DNA from: Pseudomonas sp.
Lineage (GTDB): Bacteria > Pseudomonadota > Gammaproteobacteria > Pseudomonadales > Pseudomonadaceae
Assembly (NCBI RefSeq): GCF_030150285.1
Contig: NZ_JASLGE010000032.1
Coordinates: forward strand, 62,001 to 126,000
Length of the DNA: 64,000 nucleotides
Reading direction: 5' to 3'
Shown: piece after piece, positions 53,149 through 61,711 of the stretch
Position numbering within the stretch: position 1 is the first letter of the stretch
Layout: each line of letters begins with the position of its first letter
Notes under the pieces: model-generated
The model's database searches: none
What the model was told of the DNA's origin: nothing
The model's input: only the letters and a program-made list of their open reading frames with translations
Position numbers and translations under genes: made by a program

Positions 53149-53738
53149 GTAAAGGCCCTCATCACGTCAGACACACGGGTGATGTCTGCGATTAACGTCA
53201 TGTTATTGAGCGAGGCTTCATGGGTGAGCGTACTTGCCGAGGCACAAGCGTCGGCCACTACGCTGACTTCATAGCCGCAATCAACGGCATGTCTGACAGT
53301 ACTTTCAACCACGGAATGAGTGGCAACACCGGCCACGATCAATACAGGGTTGTTGATCGAGGCAATCAGTTCTTCCAGGCGGGTACCGTAGAACGCATTA
53401 ATCCGGTTGTGCGTAATCACCTGTTCCAGGGCAGAGTCCTGCGGCTTTAGTGCGTCTAAAAACTCCGCGCCCCATGACCCCTCCAGCACGGCACCCACCT
53501 TTGCCACGTTCTTGAAAATGGGGGCGTTCTGTATCAAGTCACCGTAGTCGGCGCTGTACGCCACCCGCACGTGGAAGATGGGCCAACCCTGGTCACGGGC
53601 CCCGCTTAACAGGAGTGACGCGGCGCTGACCAGGTGTTGTCTTGCTGCAGGATCATCACCCAAGCCGACTTTAATTTTGCCGTGCTCATGCAGAACATCA
53701 TTTTGATAGTGCAGGGCGATCACAACCGGCGTCTTCAT
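53145..53738 (-). CDS. Isochorismatase-fold protein with degenerate active site
   Basis: Protein of 197 aa of the cysteine hydrolase/isochorismatase fold, recognisable by 'ALHYQNDVL', 'LEGSWGAEF', 'RINAFYGTRLEEL' and 'VAGVATHSVVESTVRHA'. In active members the corresponding positions hold Asp (xxDxQND), Lys (K-x-R-x-x-A-F) and nucleophile Cys (T-x-x-C-V). Here they read His10, His110 and Val143. All three catalytic residues are therefore replaced although the fold motifs are well kept. ATG at 53738 overlaps the beta subunit stop. A binding or altered catalytic function is likely. Confidence 0.75.
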   Translation of the reverse strand: MKTPVVIALHYQNDVLHEHGKIKVGLGDDPAARQHLVSAASLLLSGARDQGWPIFHVRVAYSADYGDLIQNAPIFKNVAKVGAVLEGSWGAEFLDALKPQDSALEQVITHNRINAFYGTRLEELIASINNPVLIVAGVATHSVVESTVRHAVDCGYEVSVVADACASASTLTHEASLNNMTLIADITRVSDVMRAFT

Positions 53739-54271
53739 CACACAAAAACCTCAAGGTTTTCGAATACATCATCGCAGTTGACCAGTTGCACTTTCTTTAA
53801 CTGTATTTTCCAGCCACCGTTTTCTTGCGCGGCCAGCTTGTAGGTGTAACGGCCCGCCAGTTGGCGCTGTTTAAGGCGCCACTCGGTGACTTGGAATACA
53901 GCGCTGACGACGACATTGCCATGGTCATCCGTGCCTTCGACGGCAATGTTGCCCACCAGGTGCGCCGTTTGGGTTTGCGGTTGTTGCGACCAGTTACGGG
54001 CGTTCTCGACGCGACGAATGCGTACCGCGCGAAGCATGCGGTCTTCCCAGAAAAGGGAAATATGATCGAACGGATTGTCCTGGTAGTGTTTCTGAGGTGC
54101 CCAGTACATGCCGGTGTCGGTAAACAGCTTGTCCCATTGCCAAAACTTGCGTTGATCCAGAAGTTTTGCTTCTTCGAAGATAAACGCCTCAATACTGCGC
54201 AAGGTTTCTACAGGCGTGGTGACGGCATTGAGTGCAGTGGTGTTAATGTCGAACGTTGCATCAGGCAGCAT
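53738..54271 (-). CDS. Ring-hydroxylating dioxygenase beta subunit
   Basis: Protein of 177 aa with the cone-shaped SnoaL-like fold of small subunits: 'EAFIFEEAKLLDQRKFWQWDKLFTDTGMYWAP' (residues about 27-58) and 'TEWRLKQRQLAGRYTYKL'. It is structural in the alpha3beta3 oxygenase. ATG at 54271 with AGGAGAG; the start overlaps the alpha subunit stop by 11 bases, so translation is coupled. Confidence 0.88.
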   Translation of the reverse strand: MLPDATFDINTTALNAVTTPVETLRSIEAFIFEEAKLLDQRKFWQWDKLFTDTGMYWAPQKHYQDNPFDHISLFWEDRMLRAVRIRRVENARNWSQQPQTQTAHLVGNIAVEGTDDHGNVVVSAVFQVTEWRLKQRQLAGRYTYKLAAQENGGWKIQLKKVQLVNCDDVFENLEVFV

Positions 54272-55592
54272 GGGTGCTCTCCTTGGCAATAAGGGTGGTC
54301 GTCATATACCGCTTCCACGCGGCAAACTGGTTGCGCATGGGCAGTTCGCTCGTGCCATTGGTAGAAATGGCACCGTCTTCCAGGGTGATATCCTGGCCGG
54401 CATAGCGGTGCATGCTGATCCACTCTCCGCCACGGGTCATGTTGCCTTCCTGGCAGCGGGCATAGACTTCAACGTCATCTGGCATGACGTTGGAAGAAGG
54501 CGAGTTAATAACGTTGGCGTAAGTCAGCGCACGATCAAACACTGAGCTGGGCGCGCCTTTACAGCGGAAGGTTTGAATCTCGACCATGGTGCGGTCCACA
54601 GCCAGTGGGCGGATCACGCGAAACTGCATAAAGACCGTGTGGGGAGAACCGCTGCCGTAAATCACCGTGTTGTGGCGGTTCATGCCCAGAATTTCACGGC
54701 TGCGTTCTTCGCCATACGCTTTGCTCAAACACTCAAAGTGTTCGCGCGACACAATATCTCGGTCTGCGGCAGCCGGGTCAAAGATGGCTTCCATATAACC
54801 GTGGCCGTTGTTGTAGGCGCGCAGTTCCAGTTTTTCCCAGAAGTCATACGGCTCGCCGTTGCCATCCATGATCAACAACTCAAACGGCATTTCGCCAATG
54901 GCTTCGGCTTCGCCCCGGGCAGCGTCTACGGAAGATTCATGGGTAATACGAGCGTGCATGGTGTCATGCAGGTTTTCATAGAACACTTTCCAGTTCGAAC
55001 GCTGTTGCACACGGAAAATGCCACCGGCGACTTCAACTTCGCCAACCGGGGAACGGTCGCACAGGTTGTCGATAGAGGTGATCACGCCCCCGAGAAAGGA
55101 TTTCAGGTCTTCGCCGTAGGCCGCCTGGCTCGCAAAAACAAAACCGCGGTAACTGTCGACACGGGCGACACTGACCATGGAAAAGTCGGCATGTTTCGGG
55201 TCGTAGCAGGTACCTTCGAAACCGCTCTTTAAAGGGGCCGACAGATGTTGCCCATCCAGTTTGAACGTCCATGCGTGGTACGGGCAGCGGAAGAACTTAC
55301 CGACGTTGCCATCGCCATCGGCCACCAGTTTGGCCCCTTTGTGGGGGCAGCGGTTGTAGAGCACGTTCACCGTACCATCGGCTGCGCGAACCATGACGAC
55401 ATCCTGTTCGCCAAGGCGCGTGGTGTGGTAATCCCCCGCGTGTTTCACCTGGCTTTCATGGCCTACATAGATCCATGCATGGCCGTAAATCCGTTCCATT
55501 TCCAATTTGAAGAGAACCGGATCGGTATAGACGCTCTTATGGACGCTGTCTTCTCGAATTAAAGCGGCGATGTGTTCATTCGTTGGAATCAT
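54261..55592 (-). CDS. Ring-hydroxylating dioxygenase alpha subunit (Rieske)
   Basis: Catalytic subunit of 443 aa. The Rieske cluster is held by C82, H84, C103 and H106 (CPHKGA and FRCPYHAW). The mononuclear iron site has D210, H213 and H218 in 'ENLHDTMHARITH' and an acidic pair near D372-D373 in 'VMPDDVE'. Domain plan and spacing match benzoate/anthranilate-type oxygenases. It inserts two oxygen atoms (or one) into an aromatic or related substrate not determinable from sequence. The preferred start is ATG 55592 (MIPTNEH). Confidence 0.9.
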   Translation of the reverse strand: MIPTNEHIAALIREDSVHKSVYTDPVLFKLEMERIYGHAWIYVGHESQVKHAGDYHTTRLGEQDVVMVRAADGTVNVLYNRCPHKGAKLVADGDGNVGKFFRCPYHAWTFKLDGQHLSAPLKSGFEGTCYDPKHADFSMVSVARVDSYRGFVFASQAAYGEDLKSFLGGVITSIDNLCDRSPVGEVEVAGGIFRVQQRSNWKVFYENLHDTMHARITHESSVDAARGEAEAIGEMPFELLIMDGNGEPYDFWEKLELRAYNNGHGYMEAIFDPAAADRDIVSREHFECLSKAYGEERSREILGMNRHNTVIYGSGSPHTVFMQFRVIRPLAVDRTMVEIQTFRCKGAPSSVFDRALTYANVINSPSSNVMPDDVEVYARCQEGNMTRGGEWISMHRYAGQDITLEDGAISTNGTSELPMRNQFAAWKRYMTTTLIAKESTHAA

Positions 55593-55609
55593 GACGTTTA
55601 CTCTTTTTA

Positions 55610-56554
55610 TTAGATGTTCAGGACCAATCGGTTGCTGGTGGCGCGTGACACACAGGTGCAAAAACTTCCGGCAGAACGCTCCCGCTCGGACAGGCAAATA
55701 TCACGGTGATCGGCTTCTCCCTCTTGAATCTGCGCCACACACACGCCGCAATCGCCTCTTCGGCAATCAAACAGGGGGTCCAGCCCGGCTTCGATCATTG
55801 CGTCCAGCACGGTTTTGTCTGCGGCCACGGTTAATGCAATGCCAGTACCGCTGAGGAAAACTTCAAAAGCCCGGTCGCCTGTTTTTTCCAGGGCACCCGC
55901 GAAAGTCTCAGAGTGCAAATGGTCTTCTGGCCAGCCCAACTCGCGGGCGGTGGCCAAGACACTGCTGACCATTTTATTGGGGCCGCATATATATAAATGA
56001 TGACCAGCACTGGGGTTGGCCAAGGCCTGCGAGGCGGGAAAACGCTTGCTTCTATCGCCCTGGGTAATCCAGAGTTTTTTATGGGTCAGTTGTTCAACCT
56101 CTGGCAGGTAGGCCATGGCTTCCTGGCTGCGGCCTGCATAGTGCAATGTATAGGGTTTTAATTGAGCATCGAGGTGCCGCGCCATACTTAAAATGGGCGT
56201 AATACCAATGCCACCCGCAATTAACGTTACATGGCGAGCGTGTTCATCCAGGGCAAATAAATTCTCCGGATGTTTAACCTGGACATGTTCGCCTTCGGTT
56301 AACGAGTGGAGCCATCGGGAGCCCCCCGTACTTTCATCTTCAAGTTGGACGGCTATTTCGTAGACGTCCTCGCCACCGCTATTAACCAGCGAATAAGCGC
56401 GGTGTTGTATGCGATCACCCGCAATAGTGATTTCGATATGGGCACCCGGCGAAAAAGCCGGAAGCGGACTGTGGTCGGGGGAAACCAACAAGAGCTTGCG
56501 GATTCGTGGGGTGAGGCATTCTATTTGCCGCACCATGAGAGACAGGCTGGACAT
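55610..56554 (-). CDS. Oxygenase reductase, phthalate-dioxygenase-reductase type
   Basis: Electron-transfer protein of 314 aa. Order: FMN domain with 'RAYSLVNSG' (RxYSL), NAD domain 'GGIGITPILSMA' and 'LYICGP', then a C-terminal plant-type [2Fe-2S] domain with C264, C269, C272 and C301. This FMN-NAD-ferredoxin order is the VanB/PDR class and would pass electrons from NAD(P)H directly to the Rieske oxygenase without separate ferredoxin. It lies 17 bases before the alpha subunit gene. Confidence 0.9.
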   Translation of the reverse strand: MSSLSLMVRQIECLTPRIRKLLLVSPDHSPLPAFSPGAHIEITIAGDRIQHRAYSLVNSGGEDVYEIAVQLEDESTGGSRWLHSLTEGEHVQVKHPENLFALDEHARHVTLIAGGIGITPILSMARHLDAQLKPYTLHYAGRSQEAMAYLPEVEQLTHKKLWITQGDRSKRFPASQALANPSAGHHLYICGPNKMVSSVLATARELGWPEDHLHSETFAGALEKTGDRAFEVFLSGTGIALTVAADKTVLDAMIEAGLDPLFDCRRGDCGVCVAQIQEGEADHRDICLSERERSAGSFCTCVSRATSNRLVLNI

Positions 56555-56681
56555 ACTTCATTTCTCCGAAGGCAGGTGCCCAATCTACGAGCCTGACGAC
56601 TTCAAAAAAAGCCGGAAATGGAAAAGGCACTATCCAGATCTGGCATTTTATTTGGGCCAACTGGCGCTCGATATCTTTCGT

Positions 56682-58034
56682 TTAATCCAGGGTCTGGCGA
56701 TAAATAGAGGTCACCACAGCTTTTGTTGTTTCGATATAACCGTCTACATCCGCGTCCGTCATGGGCAGCGTTAATCCAACCTGACCGCGATGTACCGGAA
56801 AGTAACCGCGAGTTGCCATTTCCAGCGCATAAATACTCATGCTGTTATCGTCTATCTTGTGCCAATAGTCGCGATGGGTGGTGATGGCCTCTCCCAGTTG
56901 CCGGGTAAAAGCGAACGCAAACACCGAGAATGCCCCGAATATAATAAAGGGATAATGATGTTCCGCTGCCCAACGGTTCAGTTCGTTTCTAATCTTCGCG
57001 AACATTTCATTGAGCCGTTGGTAGGCTTTTTGATCCATGGCGTTGAGGCATGCAATGCCTGCTGCGCAGGCCAATGGGTGACCATGGTGGGTGCCGGAAA
57101 TCATGACGTGGTTGTCTTCCAGTACCCGGAACACTTTCCGGCTGCCGCCCACGGCCCCAATGGGAAGACCGCCACCAATCATTTTACCCAGCACGGTGAG
57201 GTCGGGCTTGATTTGATACTCGCCTTGAAGCCCATGGTATGCGGCGCGCAATGTGACGGTTTCGTCGACGATCAGCAAGATGCCAAGCTCTTCAGTCAAC
57301 GCCCTGATTTTTTTCACGAATGTTTTGTCGAGTACGACAATGCCCCCAGCACACGCTTGTAGTTCCATCATTACGCAGGCGATGTCCTGCGCATGAGCGC
57401 GCAGAATCTTCTCGCAGGCTTCGTAATCGTTTTGCACCAGAATAATGACATTATCGGTTTTATAGCGTGGAATGCCGTCGGAGTCTGGAAGCGCCCTGGG
57501 GTTAAAATCCGGGCCGGGAAAGTGCTCGGGATTGGGGTGTGCCGACACGGCGAGTTCATCTGTAAACCCGTGGTACCCGCCTTCAAATTTGGCAATTTTA
57601 TGACGCCCGGTGTATCCCCGTGCAATGCGAACGGCACTCAGGCAGGCCTCGCTGGCGGAACACGAGAACTTGACCTGTTCGATGGATTCAATTCTGTCGC
57701 AGATCAGCTTGGCGAGTTCAAGTTCGTGGTCGGTCGGGTTACCGAAAGAGAAACCATTCGGTAGCATATCCGTAATGGCTTGAATAATCGCCGGGTGGTT
57801 ATGGCCCAGTACGTTCGTGGAGAAATTGTTATTAAGGTCGAGGAGTTTTTTTCCTTCAATGGTATAGATGTATTGCGCGTCACCTTTTTCGACAAAGATG
57901 GCGTGTGGACCAAAACCAAAGGTGCGCCTGCTGAACCCCCCTGGAATAAGATGCTTTCCTTTATGCGTTTCAGTCTTGGACAGACTAAAGGTGTCCGAGA
58001 AGTTTTTAACGGATTGCTGATAATCAAGTTTCAT
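56682..58034 (-). CDS. Class III PLP-dependent aminotransferase (glutamate-1-semialdehyde aminomutase-like)
   Basis: Protein of 450 aa. PLP lysine K284 in VLGKMIGGGLPIGAVGG, Asp257 in LLIVDETVTLR, and 'FSCSASEACLSAVRIARGYTGR', 'KFEGGYHGF' as cofactor loop. The overall plan is that of GSAM-like enzymes, a group that also contains aromatic beta-amino acid aminotransferases such as that of Variovorax. As it is clustered with oxygenase and amino acid permease genes, transamination of an amine or amino acid substrate is inferred; a housekeeping HemL role is unlikely. Confidence 0.82.
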   Translation of the reverse strand: MKLDYQQSVKNFSDTFSLSKTETHKGKHLIPGGFSRRTFGFGPHAIFVEKGDAQYIYTIEGKKLLDLNNNFSTNVLGHNHPAIIQAITDMLPNGFSFGNPTDHELELAKLICDRIESIEQVKFSCSASEACLSAVRIARGYTGRHKIAKFEGGYHGFTDELAVSAHPNPEHFPGPDFNPRALPDSDGIPRYKTDNVIILVQNDYEACEKILRAHAQDIACVMMELQACAGGIVVLDKTFVKKIRALTEELGILLIVDETVTLRAAYHGLQGEYQIKPDLTVLGKMIGGGLPIGAVGGSRKVFRVLEDNHVMISGTHHGHPLACAAGIACLNAMDQKAYQRLNEMFAKIRNELNRWAAEHHYPFIIFGAFSVFAFAFTRQLGEAITTHRDYWHKIDDNSMSIYALEMATRGYFPVHRGQVGLTLPMTDADVDGYIETTKAVVTSIYRQTLD

Positions 58035-58131
58035 GGTTATTCCCGTATAAAAGTCTGGCAGGCGAATACGCTCGCGGGTAGCCCCGGGCACCTCTAACGC
58101 TGCCCGTCTCGCGTTCCAGTGTGGTTGTTGA

Positions 58132-58148
58132 ACTCATGAGTCATGAGT
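58132..58148. promoter_or_regulatory. 17-base palindromic operator candidate
   Basis: ACTCATGA-G-TCATGAGT: perfect eight-base arms around one central base, about 98 bases before the aminotransferase start and downstream of the permease gene. The position fits an operator of the aminotransferase-oxygenase transcription unit. Confidence 0.55.
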
Positions 58149-58200
58149 GTGATAGCGGGTGTTTTAGGCATGTCCTATAGACACTGTTGTGCCTGGCGGC

Positions 58201-59616
58201 TCAGGTCGAAGTGGGCAGTTCATTGGCTTGGAAGTTTGCTGATTTGCGTCGGCCATTGATGATGCCCACCCCGGCTGCAATCGGAACGAGCCAAGGTAAT
58301 AAACTGGCCAGTTCCGAGTGGGAGCCTGTTAACGCCTGAAAGTTACTCAGGGCTAACACGATGACAACGATAAGCCCCGCGCCCCCGAGTAGCGGGGCCG
58401 CAAAACCTTGCCAGAAAAAGCCTTTCCCTGTTTTTTTGAAGTACGCGATGACGGCAACGGCCCCCATGGCTTGCAAGACCAGAATGGCCAATGTGCCGAC
58501 TGCAACCATCCACATGTAGAGATTGCCAATGGGATCCGCGCCGGTAAACATGAACGCCAGGAGTATGGCCAGTGTGATGGCGCTGAGTGCCAAACTGGCT
58601 CTATGCGGGCTGCTGTATTTTTTATGCACACGGCTTAACGAACTGAACAGAAACCTGGAGCGGGCGAGAGAAAAGAGGTACCGGCACAAAGCGTTATGGA
58701 ACGACAGAAGTACTGCAAACAGGCTCGTAACGGCAAGTAATTGCATGAGTTGGGTCGACCAGAGGCCAACATAGCGGGTATTCATGTTGAACACGAAATT
58801 CACCAGGTCATCTGTAGCCGCGGCTTGTATGTCACTGCCTGAGTAAGCAATGCCCAAACACCAGGTGGTCAGCGTATAAAATACGCCAATCAGGGCAATG
58901 GCAATGTAGGTGGCCCTGGGAATGGTCGTATGCGGGTTTTTGGCTTCTTCACCGTAAAGAGTGGTTGACTCAAACCCGACGAAACAGGCGAAGGCAAACA
59001 TTAATGCCACGCCGAGGCCGGGTGCGCTGAAATCGACTGGAATGAAGTTGGACACATTCATCGCTGCAAGGTCTGACTGAACCAGGACCGCTGCATCGAA
59101 CACAACAAGAATCAACACCTCGAATATCATTAAGACACCGAGTATCTTCGCTGAAATGTTGACATCCAGATAACCAAACAGGCCGACTAGCGCAATGGCC
59201 ATTACGGCGCTTAACTGCCAACTGATGGTCATGCCGGTAAAGTTTTTAACAAGTTCCGAGTTGAATGCGGAGAAGGCACCATAAATGCCGGCCAGCATGC
59301 AAATGTAGGCGAGTATGGCAACACCTGACGCGGCATGCCCGACGCTGCGCCCGATACCCACTTTAACCAGCTCGGCAAACCCGCCTGCACTCACCACATA
59401 TCGGCTCATCGCGGCAAAGCCGATGGCGAACAGCATCAAAATAACGGAAGCACACAAATATAAGGCGGGTGCGCTGCTGCCGCCGATAGCGAATACCGCT
59501 GGCGATCCGCCCAGCGTTGCGCCCAGTGGAGCGGCTGCCGCGACGACAAAAAATACAATATCGGACACGCCCAGTGAGTTTGTTTTTAAATTGTTTTTCT
59601 GATCACGATCTTGCAT
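58201..59616 (-). CDS. APC family amino acid permease
   Basis: Inner-membrane transporter of 471 aa with about twelve helices. Family elements include 'SLGVSDIVFFVVAAAAPLGATLGGSPAVF' near the N-terminus and 'FAFACFVGFESTTLYGEEAKNPHTTIPRATYIAI' in the middle (residues about 210-245), with the conserved G-F-E. Substrate is probably an amino acid or amine for the enzymes downstream. The ATG at 59616 has GGAGTACCTT upstream. Confidence 0.87.
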   Translation of the reverse strand: MQDRDQKNNLKTNSLGVSDIVFFVVAAAAPLGATLGGSPAVFAIGGSSAPALYLCASVILMLFAIGFAAMSRYVVSAGGFAELVKVGIGRSVGHAASGVAILAYICMLAGIYGAFSAFNSELVKNFTGMTISWQLSAVMAIALVGLFGYLDVNISAKILGVLMIFEVLILVVFDAAVLVQSDLAAMNVSNFIPVDFSAPGLGVALMFAFACFVGFESTTLYGEEAKNPHTTIPRATYIAIALIGVFYTLTTWCLGIAYSGSDIQAAATDDLVNFVFNMNTRYVGLWSTQLMQLLAVTSLFAVLLSFHNALCRYLFSLARSRFLFSSLSRVHKKYSSPHRASLALSAITLAILLAFMFTGADPIGNLYMWMVAVGTLAILVLQAMGAVAVIAYFKKTGKGFFWQGFAAPLLGGAGLIVVIVLALSNFQALTGSHSELASLLPWLVPIAAGVGIINGRRKSANFQANELPTST

Positions 59617-60191
59617 AAGGTACTCCAGACGGCATATCACAGTACGTTGCTGCCACGTCGGCGAGCACGTTTAACTACGGATAAATTCGCATTGGACAAT
59701 GCGTGTATTTACTTGGCAGCTTGCGATGTTTGCATTGGCGAGGTTTTTATTTCTTATTTGTTTTTGGCTCAATTCAAACTGGAGAAAACCTGGTGTTTAA
59801 TCATCGGCTTTCACCACAACGGCGACGGCCTGCAGTGGTTGGATAGCCGGTAAGTTGGAATGTGTTCACGGTTCGCTCCCTGTTATTTTTATTAAAGCGA
59901 TTGGGTACGGACTCTAACGGTTTTTAGGGGTGTCGGGTGTCAACGCCCCAACGAATTTCAACCTTATGAACGCTCAGTGTTTATGCGTCCGTTGAGCGAT
60001 GATGTGACCATTCGGGGGGAGATTCAATGCGCTAAAACTGATTGATTAATCACGCTTTGAGATGGGTCAGCGCAGGAGCGGATTCTGACGCCAACGCTCA
60101 GTTGACCGTTGCACGCCAACAGCGAGCCGCCGAGCACAGGCTGCATTAAGAGGGCCGATCAGTGCCCGCTAATGGTGTCATGGGCTGGCGG
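59617..60191. other. Intergenic region with palindromes upstream of the permease
   Basis: 575 bases without a gene that I can support; an 80-codon plus-strand frame at its left end has no protein-like features. Palindromes CGCATTG-GA-CAATGCG (59688-59703, 72 bases before the permease start) and TGATTAATCA (60043-60052) are operator candidates. The left part is clearly AT-richer than flanking genes. Confidence 0.5.
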
Positions 60192-61085
60192 CTAGTCTGA
60201 AAAATTGATCTTGAAGGTCTGCGATGCGCAATACCGCAATGCGCGGATGCCGGGGCTGCGGTTGCCTTGCAGTGTCGCCAGTGACAGGGTGCTTAACGAC
60301 GCGTCCTCCAAAGCTATGTAGCGAATTCCGGGGTGGTTGTAGGCCTTTGTCAGCGACGATGGGAAGGTGTCAAAAGCCCCGGCATAAGCAACGGCTGATA
60401 TGACTTCAGGTATGGTCCTGACCCTCGCTGCAATTTTACTGGGCTGGTTTCTGACATCCGCCAGGCTCCAGTATGAAATCAAGTCAGAAGGCGCACCTTC
60501 GTCTGGAATGGCGAAGGGTTTATCGAGCAGGTCAGCGACGCTTAAAACGTTAAGCGAGGCCAGTTCGTGCGTTGCGGGAACAACGGCGACCCGCTGCTCC
60601 TTGAAGAGCTCAACGTACTCGAGCCGCACATCGTGGGTCGGAATTCGCATCAAGACAACATCCACGGCCCCGCCCACCAGAGACTGCACCTGGTTGGTCA
60701 TCTGCAGTTCTACGAATACCAAGCGAATGTCAGGGTTCAAGCGTTGAAAAAGCGCAAACATGGGATGGGTATATTCCGCGGCCTGATCTCCGAACATGCC
60801 AATTTTCAATACCGAGCGTTTGTTATCGGCCAGGGCTTTGCACTCAACGATAGAGTTATGCATGTCGGCCAGAATCAAGCGTGCTTTCTTAATGAAGATC
60901 TCGCCTGCTTCCGTCAGCGCCACTTTGCGATTCGCCCGTACGAAGAGGCGAAAGCCCAGTTCACTTTCCAGTTTGGCGATCTGTGCACTCAAGCCTGACT
61001 GCGCCATATTTTCAATTTCTGCAGCCTTCCCGAAATGAAGGGTTTCACCCAGCCTCACGGCCAGCAGTAGTTTCTTGGTATCCAT
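60192..61085 (-). CDS. LysR family transcriptional regulator
   Basis: Protein of 297 aa. The N-terminal helix-turn-helix is 'ETLHFGKAAEIENMAQSGLSAQIAKLESELGFRLFVRANRKV' (residues about 14-55), followed by the periplasmic-binding-like effector domain. It is near the permease and divergent from the porin gene, and may respond to the transported compound. 626 bases separate it from the porin start. Confidence 0.85.
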   Translation of the reverse strand: MDTKKLLLAVRLGETLHFGKAAEIENMAQSGLSAQIAKLESELGFRLFVRANRKVALTEAGEIFIKKARLILADMHNSIVECKALADNKRSVLKIGMFGDQAAEYTHPMFALFQRLNPDIRLVFVELQMTNQVQSLVGGAVDVVLMRIPTHDVRLEYVELFKEQRVAVVPATHELASLNVLSVADLLDKPFAIPDEGAPSDLISYWSLADVRNQPSKIAARVRTIPEVISAVAYAGAFDTFPSSLTKAYNHPGIRYIALEDASLSTLSLATLQGNRSPGIRALRYCASQTFKINFSD

Positions 61086-61711
61086 GTCGTCGGGCCACGT
61101 AGAGGAGGTTGATGGTTATCAAGCAAGAAACGCACCTTGTGGCTTAGCACGTTGCTCAGGTAATCGGTGGCACCGGGAAAGAGGCTCAGCATGCGTATGG
61201 ATACCCCCGCAAAGTCATGCGCCAAGCGATGACCGGTTTACCTTGCGCGGATCCATTTGATAAGGGGTGTATTGGTTAAATGTTACCGACGGAACTGAGT
61301 GCGGGAAAGTTTGTAACAACTACAGGTTTTAAAAAAGCGATGCACCGATGAGGTGCACAGCTTAATAGGGTGCGCGGGCGAGTTCGGTATCAGTTCGTAA
61401 ACGAGTGGATATTTTCATTGGGCAATTTTCAGGATGATATTGGCTAATAAAGTGGATAGACACAGAGGGGCGGGTTATATCCAATAGCACGGTGGCTGTT
61501 CTTGTCATCTGTCAGTGCGCGCTACGTGTGTGAGCAGGCCGTGGTGTTTGATACTTGGCTGTAGAAGTTTCAGAAAAAAATAGTATATGAGGTCTGCGCT
61601 CAGGGGTGAATGCCGCAGGTATTAACTGAATAAAGCCTGGTCAGCTTTGTCGTGTTTCGGAAGTTGTTTTAAATGAACGTTCTGCCTCTAATAATAATTG
61701 GAAGTGCATCC
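61086..61711. other. Divergent regulatory region between LysR and porin genes
   Basis: 626 bases with no supportable gene. A perfect inverted repeat TGCACC-GATGA-GGTGCA lies at 61341-61357 in an AT-rich stretch, about 355 bases before the porin start. A long leader for the porin or a missing small gene is possible; nothing else was recognised. Confidence 0.5.

Noticed and set aside
50612..56554. Indole-3-acetate (iac) degradation cluster
   Set aside because: A Rieske oxygenase, SDR and reductase are also found there, but the key flavin monooxygenase-like IacA, amidase and MarR regulator are missing and an aminotransferase and permease are present instead.
56682..58034. Assignment of the aminotransferase as HemL
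   Set aside because: The cluster context (oxygenase, permease) and overall motif differences make a heme-biosynthesis role unlikely; only the family plan is shared.
59611..59853. 80-codon plus-strand open frame at the permease start
   Set aside because: It overlaps the permease start and promoter region, has no convincing start signal and shows no known domain.
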